Below are positions 53,861 to 61,930 of a stretch of 64,000 nt of DNA, in pieces; within the stretch, counting starts at the first letter, position 1; every line of letters begins with the position of its first letter. The DNA comes from JACQAP01 sp035275265. GTDB lineage: Bacteria; Pseudomonadota; Gammaproteobacteria; Burkholderiales; JACQAP01. A model generated the notes under the pieces. It made no database searches. It was given only the letters and a program-made list of their open reading frames with translations, and was not told the DNA's origin. The stretch spans positions 383,213 to 447,212 of the forward strand of contig DATENC010000011.1 in NCBI GenBank assembly GCA_035275265.1, in the 5' to 3' direction. The translations under genes were made by a program, and so were the position numbers.

Positions 53861-54163
53861 TCTGGCATGCCCTGCGTGATCCGACCCGGTTACGCATAGG
53901 TACCGGTCCGCCCGGCTGCTTGTCCCGGTTGATACCCCGCGCAGTCCATTTCCCGTTTTTCTTGCTACTCCGCTCCGTTCCCTGGAGCCCTTCTCCCACG
54001 CTCCTGCAGTTGCCTTCGCCATTTCGGGAACGAGAACCGGAGTTGCGAAGCACACCGGAATTACCAAATTTTACTTGAACCGTGCGCCGGGATAATCTAT
54101 TCCTGCAGGGGAGCACTGCGGGTAGTACGGTGATGGGTATCAACTATAAGAGGAGACATCCAA
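53861..54163. other. Promoter-bearing gap before PQQ dehydrogenase 2
   Basis: About 300 bases with no gene. The right end holds the ribosome-binding site (AGGAG 8 bases before the ATG at 54164). I could not assign promoter boxes with confidence. Confidence 0.5.
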
Positions 54164-55855
54164 ATGAGTTCAAAACTAAGTACCTTGATAGGCGGCGTGC
54201 TGGCTGTGGTATTGGCCGCGGCAACGTCCGCCCATGCGCAGTCCGGCAAGGAGTGGATGATGTACGGCGGGGACTACGCTAACACCCGCTACAGCGACCT
54301 GAATCAAATCAACACGAAAAATGTAGGCAAATTGCGGGTCGCGTGGATTCGTTCGTTAGGCACACTCGAATCACAGGAGTCCACACCCGTTGTGGTAGGC
54401 GGCACGATGTACGTCAGTACTTCATCAGGTCCGCGCTACGTGTTCGCCCTGAATGCCAAGGACGGTTCGATCAAATGGAAATACGAGCCCGAATTGCCGC
54501 GAGATTTCATGTCGACAGTGTGCTGCGGTCTGGACAATCGTGGCGTTGCCTACGCCAATGGGCGCGTATTCGTTACTCGCCTGGACGCCAAGATGGTGGC
54601 GCTCGATGCGAATACCGGCAAGGAACTGTGGACGACGACCGTCATGGAATACAAGAGCGGTCATTCAATCACGTCGCCGCCACTCATCGTCAAGGATCTT
54701 GTAGTCACGGGCTATGCCGGGGGCGAGTACGGTGTACGGGGCGCCGTGCAGGCGTACAAGCAGGACACCGGTGAGATGGTATGGAAGACGCACACAATCC
54801 CGGGACCGGGTGAACCCGGAAATGAATCCTGGAAGGGCGAATCCTGGAAGGTCGGCGGCGGGTCCACCTGGTATGTCGGTTCTTACGACCCCAAGCTCAA
54901 TCTTGTGTATTGGTCCACCAGCAATGCCGGACCATGGGGTGGCCATACGCGTGGCAATGACTCAAGCGACGTAGGCCCATATACGAACCTGCACACGGCT
55001 TCCCAACTTGCATTCGACGGCGACACCGGCAAGATCGCCTGGCACTACCAGATGACGCCCGCCGATGTTTGGGACTACGACGGTGTCAACGAGGCGGTGC
55101 TCGCAGACCTGTCGATCGGCGGCCAAAAGGTGCCGGCGCTCATGAAAGCCGACCGTAACGGATTTTTCTATGTCCTGAATCGAGAAAACGGCAAACTGCT
55201 CTCCGCCGAACCGTTCGTGAATGTGAACTGGGCAAAGAGGATCGACAAAGCCACGGGCCGGCCGGTCGAGGATCCCGCCAAGCGACCTCAGCTCAAGAAA
55301 TGGGCCAGGAACGTTTGCCCAAATCTGTTCGGCGGGAAGAATTGGGAACCGATGTCATATAGCCAGCAAACCGGCCTCGTGTATATCCCTACCTTTAATC
55401 TATGCATGGACATTGCCGGCAAGGAAGAAGAATACGAGGCTGGCAAGTTCTACCTTGCTTCCGAGTTCGATCTCGACAAGGCGGATGCCGGTGGCCATCT
55501 CTCCGAGCTGATGGCATGGGATCCGATCGCGCAGAAACGCGTGTGGGGTATCAAGGAAGACCTGCCCATACTGGGCGGCGCGATGTCTACCGCTGGGGGC
55601 CTGATGTTCTATGGCGACCCTCGAGGGATTGTAAAGGGCGTCGATGCGAAGACCGGCGACGTTCTGTGGAAGTTTGGTGTCGGTACCGGAATCGTCCAAA
55701 GCCCCATCACTTATATGGTCGATGGCAAGCAGTACCTTGCTGTTGTGGCAGGCCGGATCAAGGGACCGCCCTCCTTTCTCGGAAAAATCGGCCAAAGGGT
55801 GATCGACGCCAGTCCTGAAGGTGGGATAGTTGTGGTCTTCGAATTGGGGCAATAG
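54164..55855 (+). CDS. PQQ-dependent alcohol dehydrogenase 2, XoxF/PedH-like lanthanide type
   Basis: Periplasmic quinoprotein of 563 residues. The signal peptide ends SAHAQSG. It has the vicinal Cys120-Cys121 pair (TVCCGLDNRG), metal ligands Glu188 (AGGEYG) and Asn254 (STSNAGPW), catalytic Asp304 and the extra Asp306 in VWDYDGVNE, the signature linked to lanthanide use. The layout is closer to classic methanol/ethanol dehydrogenases than enzyme 1. Followed by a terminator and a cytochrome c gene. No pqq biosynthesis gene is in the window. Substrate unproven. Confidence 0.94.
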   Translation: MSSKLSTLIGGVLAVVLAAATSAHAQSGKEWMMYGGDYANTRYSDLNQINTKNVGKLRVAWIRSLGTLESQESTPVVVGGTMYVSTSSGPRYVFALNAKDGSIKWKYEPELPRDFMSTVCCGLDNRGVAYANGRVFVTRLDAKMVALDANTGKELWTTTVMEYKSGHSITSPPLIVKDLVVTGYAGGEYGVRGAVQAYKQDTGEMVWKTHTIPGPGEPGNESWKGESWKVGGGSTWYVGSYDPKLNLVYWSTSNAGPWGGHTRGNDSSDVGPYTNLHTASQLAFDGDTGKIAWHYQMTPADVWDYDGVNEAVLADLSIGGQKVPALMKADRNGFFYVLNRENGKLLSAEPFVNVNWAKRIDKATGRPVEDPAKRPQLKKWARNVCPNLFGGKNWEPMSYSQQTGLVYIPTFNLCMDIAGKEEEYEAGKFYLASEFDLDKADAGGHLSELMAWDPIAQKRVWGIKEDLPILGGAMSTAGGLMFYGDPRGIVKGVDAKTGDVLWKFGVGTGIVQSPITYMVDGKQYLAVVAGRIKGPPSFLGKIGQRVIDASPEGGIVVVFELGQ

Positions 55856-55886
55856 CCGCATTGTCATCTGGCGCGGTATCACGACA

Positions 55887-55915
55887 CGGCGAGGATAGGA
55901 CATCCTCGCCGTTTT
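55887..55915 (+). terminator. Intrinsic terminator after PQQ dehydrogenase 2
   Basis: CGGCGAGGAT (55887-55896) pairs perfectly with ATCCTCGCCG (55902-55911), loop AGGAC, followed by TTTT. It lies between the dehydrogenase stop and the cytochrome start, just as in the first PQQ locus. Confidence 0.85.
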
Positions 55916-55943
55916 CTCGCGGCTAAGATACCAAAAAAGGGCG

Positions 55944-56339
55944 ATGAATCTGACTGCGTTCAGGGGCACTAGTTGGCTAGTGGGTGTGATTGCGTTTCTG
56001 GCTTTGCTTCCTTTCGGGGTTCCGAAGGCGCAGCAACCGACTGCGACAACACAGATCGAGAATCCGTTCGCGGGTCGAGCCGACCTCGTCGAGGAGGGTC
56101 GCAGCCTGTTCAATCAGTACTGCTCGCATTGTCACGGTCCAAACGCAGTGCAGGGGGAACGGCCGCGCGATTTGCGGCGTCTTTACATTCGCTACGGAAA
56201 CAAGGCTTCGACCGTCTTCTACGAGACCGTGAGCACGGGACGGATGGACATGGGTATGCCAGTTTGGAAGGGAATCCTGAGCGACGAAGTCCTGTGGCGC
56301 ATGTTTACCTATTTGCAGACTGTGCAAACACAGCTCTGA
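55944..56339 (+). CDS. c-type cytochrome linked to PQQ dehydrogenase 2
   Basis: Monohaem cytochrome of 131 residues. It has a signal peptide ending near PKAQQP, haem motif CSHCH at about residue 60 and likely methionine ligand in MDMGMPVWKG. Follows the dehydrogenase gene beyond its terminator. It is the probable electron acceptor of that enzyme. It differs clearly from the first cytochrome, so the two pairs are not a simple recent duplication. Confidence 0.9.
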   Translation: MNLTAFRGTSWLVGVIAFLALLPFGVPKAQQPTATTQIENPFAGRADLVEEGRSLFNQYCSHCHGPNAVQGERPRDLRRLYIRYGNKASTVFYETVSTGRMDMGMPVWKGILSDEVLWRMFTYLQTVQTQL

Positions 56340-56540
56340 CTCGTACTTGAAGGAAGTGGCGATCAAGTTTGGATCGCCGCAGCGTCTCTGCCTAGTTCCG
56401 CCTGGCGCTATTCTCATTTCTGCCATCTCACCGATCGGTGTGGGATTCCGGGGCTGGAGCGCGCAGGAATCCGAGGGCAACGTCTCGTTGGCGTACACTC
56501 CACGTATCCGAAACGTATTTTTCTGAAGGCCAATATCAGC

Positions 56541-57593
56541 TTGCGCACCATCGAAGACAAAGCATTCCTGTTACTGATCGTTGCGGTATCGCTGGCCTTC
56601 GCATGGATTCTCTGGCCGCTCTACGGAGCCATTCTCTGGGGGATCATTATCGCCATCCTGTTTAAGCCGCTGTATGGGCGGCTGTCGAGGTCGATGCGTG
56701 AAAGGCGCACCCTCGCCGCGCTCGCTACGGTGACGATCGTCGTGGTGATGGTGATCCTGCCGGTGACCCTGGTGGTAGTACTGCTGCTGCAAGAGGCGTC
56801 GGGCCTCTATCAAAGGATCCAGACCGGGGAGCTCAATTTCGGCCGGTATCTGCAGCAGGCCCTCGGGGCACTGCCCGCCTGGGCGTCCGGTTTGCTGGAA
56901 CGCCTCGGCCTTACGAACTTCGATGGGATTCAGGAAAGGCTGTCGGGCGACGTCCTGAAGGGCAGTCAGTTCGTCGCCGCGCAGGCCATCGCCATCGGCC
57001 ACAACACATTGGATTTCGTCGTCAGCCTGTTTGTGATGATCTACCTGCTGTTCTTCCTGCTGCGCGACGGCGAAGAAATCAAAAAGCGCATCAAGGCTTG
57101 CATTCCGTTACGCGCTGAGCAGAAGAGTGCACTGGTCGACAAGTTCACCGTCGTCATCCGCGCCACGGTCAAGGGCAGCATCGTCGTGGCCCTTTTGCAG
57201 GGCGCGCTCGGCGGCCTGATTTTCTGGTTCCTGGACATCCGCGCCCCGATGCTCTGGGCGGTGGTGATGGCCTTCCTCTCGCTGCTGCCGGCCGTAGGTG
57301 CTGCGCTGATCTGGCTGCCGGTCGCCATTTACTTCTTGGCGACCGGTGCAATGTGGCAGGGAATCGTCCTGGCCGCCTATGGAGTACTCGTCATCGGCCT
57401 GGTCGATAATTTCCTGCGCCCGATCCTTGTCGGCAAAGACACCAGGATGCCCGACTACGTCGTGCTGATCTCCACGCTCGGCGGCATCGCGATTTTCGGG
57501 CTCAACGGTTTCGTGATCGGGCCGATAATCGCGGCCATGTTCATGGCCGTCTGGACGATTTTTTCCGAATCGAGGTCGAAGGAGACGAAGTAA
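56541..57593 (+). CDS. AI-2E/PerM family membrane protein
   Basis: A 350-residue inner-membrane protein of the AI-2E family transporter group, with about eight hydrophobic segments and family-typical LLFFLLRDGEEIKKRI and LVDNFLRPILVGKDTRMPDYV. Bacterial members include a putative exporter (YdgG/TqsA) and permeases of unknown cargo; no substrate is inferable. The start is TTG with a weak AAGG about 12 bases upstream, so the start is unsure. About 200 bases of non-coding sequence precede it. Confidence 0.87.
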   Translation: MRTIEDKAFLLLIVAVSLAFAWILWPLYGAILWGIIIAILFKPLYGRLSRSMRERRTLAALATVTIVVVMVILPVTLVVVLLLQEASGLYQRIQTGELNFGRYLQQALGALPAWASGLLERLGLTNFDGIQERLSGDVLKGSQFVAAQAIAIGHNTLDFVVSLFVMIYLLFFLLRDGEEIKKRIKACIPLRAEQKSALVDKFTVVIRATVKGSIVVALLQGALGGLIFWFLDIRAPMLWAVVMAFLSLLPAVGAALIWLPVAIYFLATGAMWQGIVLAAYGVLVIGLVDNFLRPILVGKDTRMPDYVVLISTLGGIAIFGLNGFVIGPIIAAMFMAVWTIFSESRSKETK

Positions 57594-57727
57594 CTGTCGC
57601 GAAGGCTGATGCGCGCGAAGTGCGGATGAGTCTCCCCATCTTATGAGCAACGTTTCTGTCGCCGGGACCGCTTCGACAAGTGCGGGCTTACCGATCCGCC
57701 TTTCCCCGGCCCACCCAAGCGCCCCAA

Positions 57728-60514
57728 TCAGGCGTAGCTGGACCGACGTAACTGCCGGCTCCGCACCAGTTGCGAAAACTCCAACGCCGGCACCGGTTTG
57801 CTGAGGTAAAAACCCTGCATCGTGTCGCACTTCATGGCCGTAAGCAGCGCCGCCTGGCGTTCGTTTTCGACGCCTTCAGCAACCACGGACTTGCCCAGCG
57901 CATGCGCCATATCGATTGCTGCGCGCACCACCGCCTGCGTGCTGCGGCTCGTCTCCATGGTACGAATGAACGCCTGGTCGAGTTTCACCGTCGCGACGGG
58001 TAGGCGCTGCAAATAGGCGAGCGAGGAGTAACCGGTGCCGAAGTCGTCGAGTTCGAGCGGTGTGCCTAGTTTGAACAGGCCCGTAAGGTTCGTATTGACT
58101 GCCTCGTTGTCATCGATCACCGCGCTTTCGGTCATCTCCAGCCGCAGCGCACCCGCACGCATGTCGGACGCTCGCAGAATGTCGGTAACCAATTGCGCGA
58201 ATCCCGATTTGCGCAACTGCCGCGCCGAGACGTTCACCGAGACATGGTCGATCGGAAGCCCGTCGCGCTGCCAGGCGATGAACTGCGCGCAGGCGGCTTC
58301 GAGCACCCATTGGCCGATTTCCTCGATCAGGCCACTGGATTCGGCGAAACCGATGAACTGCACCGGCAGGATCAACCCGCGCACCGGATGCAGCCAGCGG
58401 ATCAGCGCTTCGCCGCCGACAATGCGGCCGGTGCTCAGATCCATCTGCGGCTGGTAGTGGAGGACGAACTGGTCCTCCTCCAGCGCCAGCCGCAACTCGC
58501 GCTCGAGATCAACGCGGCGTTGCACCTCGGCGTTCATCGACGGCTCGAAAAAGACTACGTGCCCGCGCCCGGAGTTCTTGGCGTTGTACATCGCCAGGTC
58601 CGCGTGGCGCAACAGTTCCTCGGCACTCCTTCCGTCGGCCGGATATAGCGCGATGCCCACGCTGGCCGATACAAAGGTGCTGCCATCGCCGAGTTGGAAC
58701 GGCATTGACAGCGCTTCGACCACGTGCCGCGCCGCGATCGCGGCCTCCGCCGCCTCGCGTATTTCGGGCAGCACTACCGCGAACTCGTCGCCGCCGATGC
58801 GCGCCACAATGTCGGACTGGCGCATGCAACGGCGCAGGCGCTCGGCGGTCTGGACCAGCAGTCCGTCGCCAGCCGAATGGCCGAGGCTGTCGTTCACCGC
58901 CCCGAAGCCATCTAGGTCGATGAATAGCACGGCCAGTATCCGCGCCTGCCGCTGTGCGCCAGCCACGGCGCGAACAAGTTCCTCGATCCCGAGCAGCCGG
59001 TTAGGAAGTCGTGTGAGCGAGTCATAATGCGCGCGGCGATGGAGTTCGAGGTCACGTCGGGCGGTGGCAAGGGCGACCGCGACACGGTCACCGAGCTCCC
59101 GCAGATACGCGATCTCGCCCCCGCCCAGCGCGCGCTCGGCATCGTAGCTGAGCACCAGCGCCCCGGCGAGTTCGTCGCCGAGAATGATTGGCAGAGCGAG
59201 CACGCTGCGTCCGGGAAATCCTGAAACTGAAACGACACTATTGGGGTTTGCGAGAAGCGCTCGCGCATCGGCCTCCGAAAGCATGATCGCGGCCGACCGG
59301 ACTTCGCCGCTGCCGTCGTGGGAATAGGACTGAAAGCACCCCGCCGCTCCAGATTCGGCGAGCAGCATGTAGCAATGATCGGGGCTCGCCAGGTCGTCGA
59401 TTCTCCGCAGGACGATGGCGGCGATCTTGCCGAGATCGATGTTCGACAGGATGATGGCGTCAATCTCGGCATGCGCCAATAACGCGCTGAACTGACCGCC
59501 GAGGCGCTCAGACATTGAGTTGAATGCGTACGCCAACGCCCCGAATTCGTCGTCGCGCGTCACGGAAACGCGGACGTTAAAGTCGTGCGCGGCGATGCTT
59601 CTAGTGGCCTCGGTCAAGTCCTTCAGCGGTCTGAGCGTGCGGCGCACCTGAATCAAGCCGAGCAGAGCCGCAGCCAAAAGCCCGAGCAACACCACGGGCA
59701 CCACCAGTTTCCTGACTGCCTGCACGGGAGCGAGCGCATGTTCTTCGGGCTGGCTTGCGACCACCGCCCAGGGCTCGGCTCCGAATCGGCCCTGCAGGAA
59801 GACCTCGCGGAAACCTCCCACGTAGCGCGCGCCGCCCGCATCCCATGCCAAGTCGCCTTCCGATGCGCTGCCGAGCCGCTCGCGAATGGTGGCGAGGGTC
59901 GACTCGGGCAGCGGGTTTGCGCACGCAAGCGGCGTGCGCTCAGGTCCGAGCACGCAGATCTCGGTCAGGTAGGGAAGATCTTCGCCCGAGCCCCATAGGT
60001 AGCCCGGATCCAGCTCCAGCGCCAAGCCGAGCGCCCCAGCAGAATCCGTTTTCGCAGTTGTGACCATCCATACGCCGCCAACGTCACCATCGCCAGCCGG
60101 CAAGACCAGCGCAGTCTCGCCCGCGACGAGCCGCTGTTCGACCGAATCAAAGGCGTCCGCCGTGAGCATTCGCGCCGGATCGCCGAAGAGGACTCTACGA
60201 CCGGTCGCATCGAATAGCACAGCGGCCCGGAAGTAGGTTTCGAATCCCTTGTCCGCCTGCGTCGTGCGCGCTGCAGCTGTATCGGCGGCGACGGACTGCG
60301 CGAGCAACTCGGCAACGCCTAGACGGTCGATCAGCGAGGTTGCGTACGTCGCGGCGGCACCGCGCAACTGCCCGATCCGCTGATTCAGCAGCGCATCGAT
60401 GACGCGGTCGTAGGAAAGCAGAAGCGTTGCGGCGACGGGCAGTAACGCGCAGGCGACGAACAGCGCCACCATGCGCCGCGTGATGCGTGACCCGTACCTA
60501 TCCGCCGTGCTCAC
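57728..60514 (-). CDS. Membrane sensor with HAMP, GAF-like, GGDEF and EAL domains
   Basis: A 928-residue bifunctional-looking c-di-GMP protein. Transmembrane helices at about 13-33 and 270-290 flank a large periplasmic sensor (about 35-265, Cache-like). HAMP (about 290-340) is followed by a GAF-like domain (about 350-480), then GGDEF (about 495-660, intact GGDEF at 574-578) and EAL (about 670-915, EAL at 702-704, EMTES and DDFGTGYSS intact). Both catalytic sites look active. Its start overlaps the stop of the prepilin gene by four bases, so it is translated from the pilin operon. Confidence 0.93.
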   Translation of the reverse strand: MSTADRYGSRITRRMVALFVACALLPVAATLLLSYDRVIDALLNQRIGQLRGAAATYATSLIDRLGVAELLAQSVAADTAAARTTQADKGFETYFRAAVLFDATGRRVLFGDPARMLTADAFDSVEQRLVAGETALVLPAGDGDVGGVWMVTTAKTDSAGALGLALELDPGYLWGSGEDLPYLTEICVLGPERTPLACANPLPESTLATIRERLGSASEGDLAWDAGGARYVGGFREVFLQGRFGAEPWAVVASQPEEHALAPVQAVRKLVVPVVLLGLLAAALLGLIQVRRTLRPLKDLTEATRSIAAHDFNVRVSVTRDDEFGALAYAFNSMSERLGGQFSALLAHAEIDAIILSNIDLGKIAAIVLRRIDDLASPDHCYMLLAESGAAGCFQSYSHDGSGEVRSAAIMLSEADARALLANPNSVVSVSGFPGRSVLALPIILGDELAGALVLSYDAERALGGGEIAYLRELGDRVAVALATARRDLELHRRAHYDSLTRLPNRLLGIEELVRAVAGAQRQARILAVLFIDLDGFGAVNDSLGHSAGDGLLVQTAERLRRCMRQSDIVARIGGDEFAVVLPEIREAAEAAIAARHVVEALSMPFQLGDGSTFVSASVGIALYPADGRSAEELLRHADLAMYNAKNSGRGHVVFFEPSMNAEVQRRVDLERELRLALEEDQFVLHYQPQMDLSTGRIVGGEALIRWLHPVRGLILPVQFIGFAESSGLIEEIGQWVLEAACAQFIAWQRDGLPIDHVSVNVSARQLRKSGFAQLVTDILRASDMRAGALRLEMTESAVIDDNEAVNTNLTGLFKLGTPLELDDFGTGYSSLAYLQRLPVATVKLDQAFIRTMETSRSTQAVVRAAIDMAHALGKSVVAEGVENERQAALLTAMKCDTMQGFYLSKPVPALEFSQLVRSRQLRRSSYA

Positions 60515-60996
60515 GGCTCGTAGGTCGATGCCAAGCCGACGAAGCGACCGTCGTTGGCCAAGACCACGTCGTCGCGGCTGATTTTCGCGGTCAGGGGCGG
60601 CACGCTGCCGCCGTCCCTACCGCTGCTGTAGAGATCGAAATCCGTATTGATCGGTGTCAGGTTCTTGTTCTTACGCGCCTTGCCCTTCGCCCCTTTGGCA
60701 CTAAAGTTCAGGTAGACGTATGGCTTGCCCCAGGGGTCAAGCTTGCCTGCGGCGCCAACTGCAGAAAGGTCATCGGGCGGATCGCGGTTGTCCGCCATGT
60801 AGGAACGGCACAGCCCATTGAGAACCCCGATATCAACGCTCGCTTGATAAATGCGCACCCTTTCCCGGTAGTCAAAGTACGCGGGTAGCGCCACCATCCC
60901 GAGAATGGCGACGATCGCAATGGCAAGCAATAATTCGGCAAGGGTGAATCCTCCGGCTGCGTTGAAAACGCCAGAATGTTCCTTGTTTGCACACAT
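60511..60996 (-). CDS. GspG-like prepilin/pseudopilin
   Basis: A 161-residue type IV pilin-like protein. The leader ends in Gly and is cut before FTLAELL, which carries the canonical Glu5, followed by a helix (AIAIVAILGMVALPAYFDYRERV). A mature tail with DPWGKPYVYL and DLYSSGRDGG matches GspG-type pseudopilins of type II secretion. Start at 60996, AGGG nine bases upstream; a longer frame to 61047 is less likely. The stop overlaps the GGDEF-EAL start in ATGA. No other type II or type IV pilus gene is in view. Confidence 0.88.
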   Translation of the reverse strand: MCANKEHSGVFNAAGGFTLAELLLAIAIVAILGMVALPAYFDYRERVRIYQASVDIGVLNGLCRSYMADNRDPPDDLSAVGAAGKLDPWGKPYVYLNFSAKGAKGKARKNKNLTPINTDFDLYSSGRDGGSVPPLTAKISRDDVVLANDGRFVGLASTYEP

Positions 60997-61345
60997 GCGC
61001 TCAAGCCCTAGTGGATACCCGAAGCCCCTGAGTCTGACGTGATGCAAGAGCCCCCCTGATCGACCGCACGAATCGTTCCCGGTACCAATACCGAATCCGC
61101 CATCTGATTTTGGTGGAGGCGGATGCTTTTATGGCGCAAGGGCTATGCCACTCGCGGTGGAATGATTCCAATTGGCTGACCGCCTTAACTCACTGACTTT
61201 ACGGGGATATTTCTTGGGATAGGACCTTAACCAAGCCGCCATTTAGTGCTGGTGACTTGATTTAGTCAGCGGACGACGGGAGTACGACGGCACAAAAAGA
61301 GGGCGGGTGTTCCCGTCCGGACGCTGCCAGTCTGAACGTGTCCCA
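60997..61345. other. Intergenic region before the IS3 fragment
   Basis: About 350 bases with no gene seen. It contains the promoter for the prepilin operon at its left side. The right edge leads into the degraded transposase. Confidence 0.5.
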
Positions 61346-61574
61346 GGCATCGACATCCGTTTCATCCAGCCAGGCAAGCCCGATCAGAACGCCTTCAGCG
61401 AACGCTTCGATCTCAGCTATCGGGAGGGAAGCACAGAGCGCGCGCGAGTCAATTCCAGATGTCCATGAAATCACCGACGACTGGCTCCGACGCTACAACG
61501 AAATCAGACCGCACGATGCGCTGTCGATTCAAGCAGAATTCAAGGGTTTTCCAAGCCGCTTGAACCTAGATTGA
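61346..61574 (+). pseudogene. IS3-family transposase (OrfB) C-terminal remnant, frameshifted
   Basis: In one frame from 61346 it reads DIRFIQPGKPDQNAFSERF, the catalytic-core hallmark of IS3 transposases. A second frame, about 61455-61574, resumes with ITDDWLRRYNEIRPHDALS, the usual transposase end, and stops at 61574. The two parts are out of frame with each other, and the N-terminus is absent. A dead insertion-sequence scar. No terminal repeats recognised. Confidence 0.8.
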
Positions 61575-61685
61575 AGGATGTCTAAGGCGTACTTGAGACT
61601 GCTGGTAAACGAAATCCGCCTGGAAGGCAATGAGCTTAAATCCGCGGGAGTTACGGTCAGTTGGGCGGAGCCTTTGGCCTGCTGG

Positions 61686-61715
61686 AAAAAACGAAGCTGG
61701 GCGAAGTGCCCAGCT
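61686..61715 (-). terminator. Terminator of the former tRNA-Arg gene
   Basis: On the minus strand AGCTGGGC and GCCCAGCT (61695-61702 with 61708-61715) form an 8-bp stem and are followed by six T (61691-61686). It lies 11 bases past the tRNA CCA end, as expected for the native tRNA terminator. Confidence 0.85.
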
Positions 61716-61726
61716 CCATACGTGAC

Positions 61727-61774
61727 TGGCGCGCCCGGCAGGATTTGAACCCACGACCCCCTGGTTCGTAGCCA
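61727..61774 (-). other. tRNA-Arg(ACG) 3' fragment; attachment-site scar of an integrated element
   Basis: On the minus strand the sequence TGGCTACGAACCAGG, then GTGGGTTCAAATCCTGC and GGGCGCGCCA, is the anticodon-to-CCA half of tRNA-Arg with anticodon ACG. The 5' half (acceptor and D arm) is absent; the sequence upstream of the anticodon stem diverges and the stem is mispaired. This is what remains of the tRNA 3' end after integration, with the element to the right and the chromosome to the left. The intact tRNA is expected at the far end of the element, outside the window. Confidence 0.8.
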
Positions 61775-61855
61775 CACGGTAGATACCCTTCTCGGACCTA
61801 ATGCAGTTTAACGGTCCATATTCTCCCCTATGAAAGTTGACCCCTAACGCTTAAC

Positions 61856-61912
61856 GGGCTAGCATCCTGTTTAACGAAATTTGATAGCCCGTGCTAGCCC
61901 GGTGCTAGCCCG
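61856..61912. repeat. Repeated GCTAGCCC motifs upstream of the integrase
   Basis: GTGCTAGCCCG occurs twice back to back (61891-61901 and 61902-61912), TAGCCC lies just before (61885-61890), and GGGCTAGCA occurs inverted at 61856-61864. Grouped 10-75 bases before the integrase start, they could be arm-type integrase sites or repressor operators. Confidence 0.55.
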
Positions 61913-61930
61913 AGACAACCAAGGGGTCGC

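Noticed and set aside
44942..56339. The two PQQ loci as a recent duplication
   Set aside because: The dehydrogenases differ in length of signal peptide, vicinal Cys pair and metal-site residues, and the cytochromes differ clearly; similar order only.
61727..61800. Complete tRNA-Arg gene
   Set aside because: The D arm and acceptor 5' strand are absent and the anticodon stem is mispaired, so only the 3' part is tRNA.
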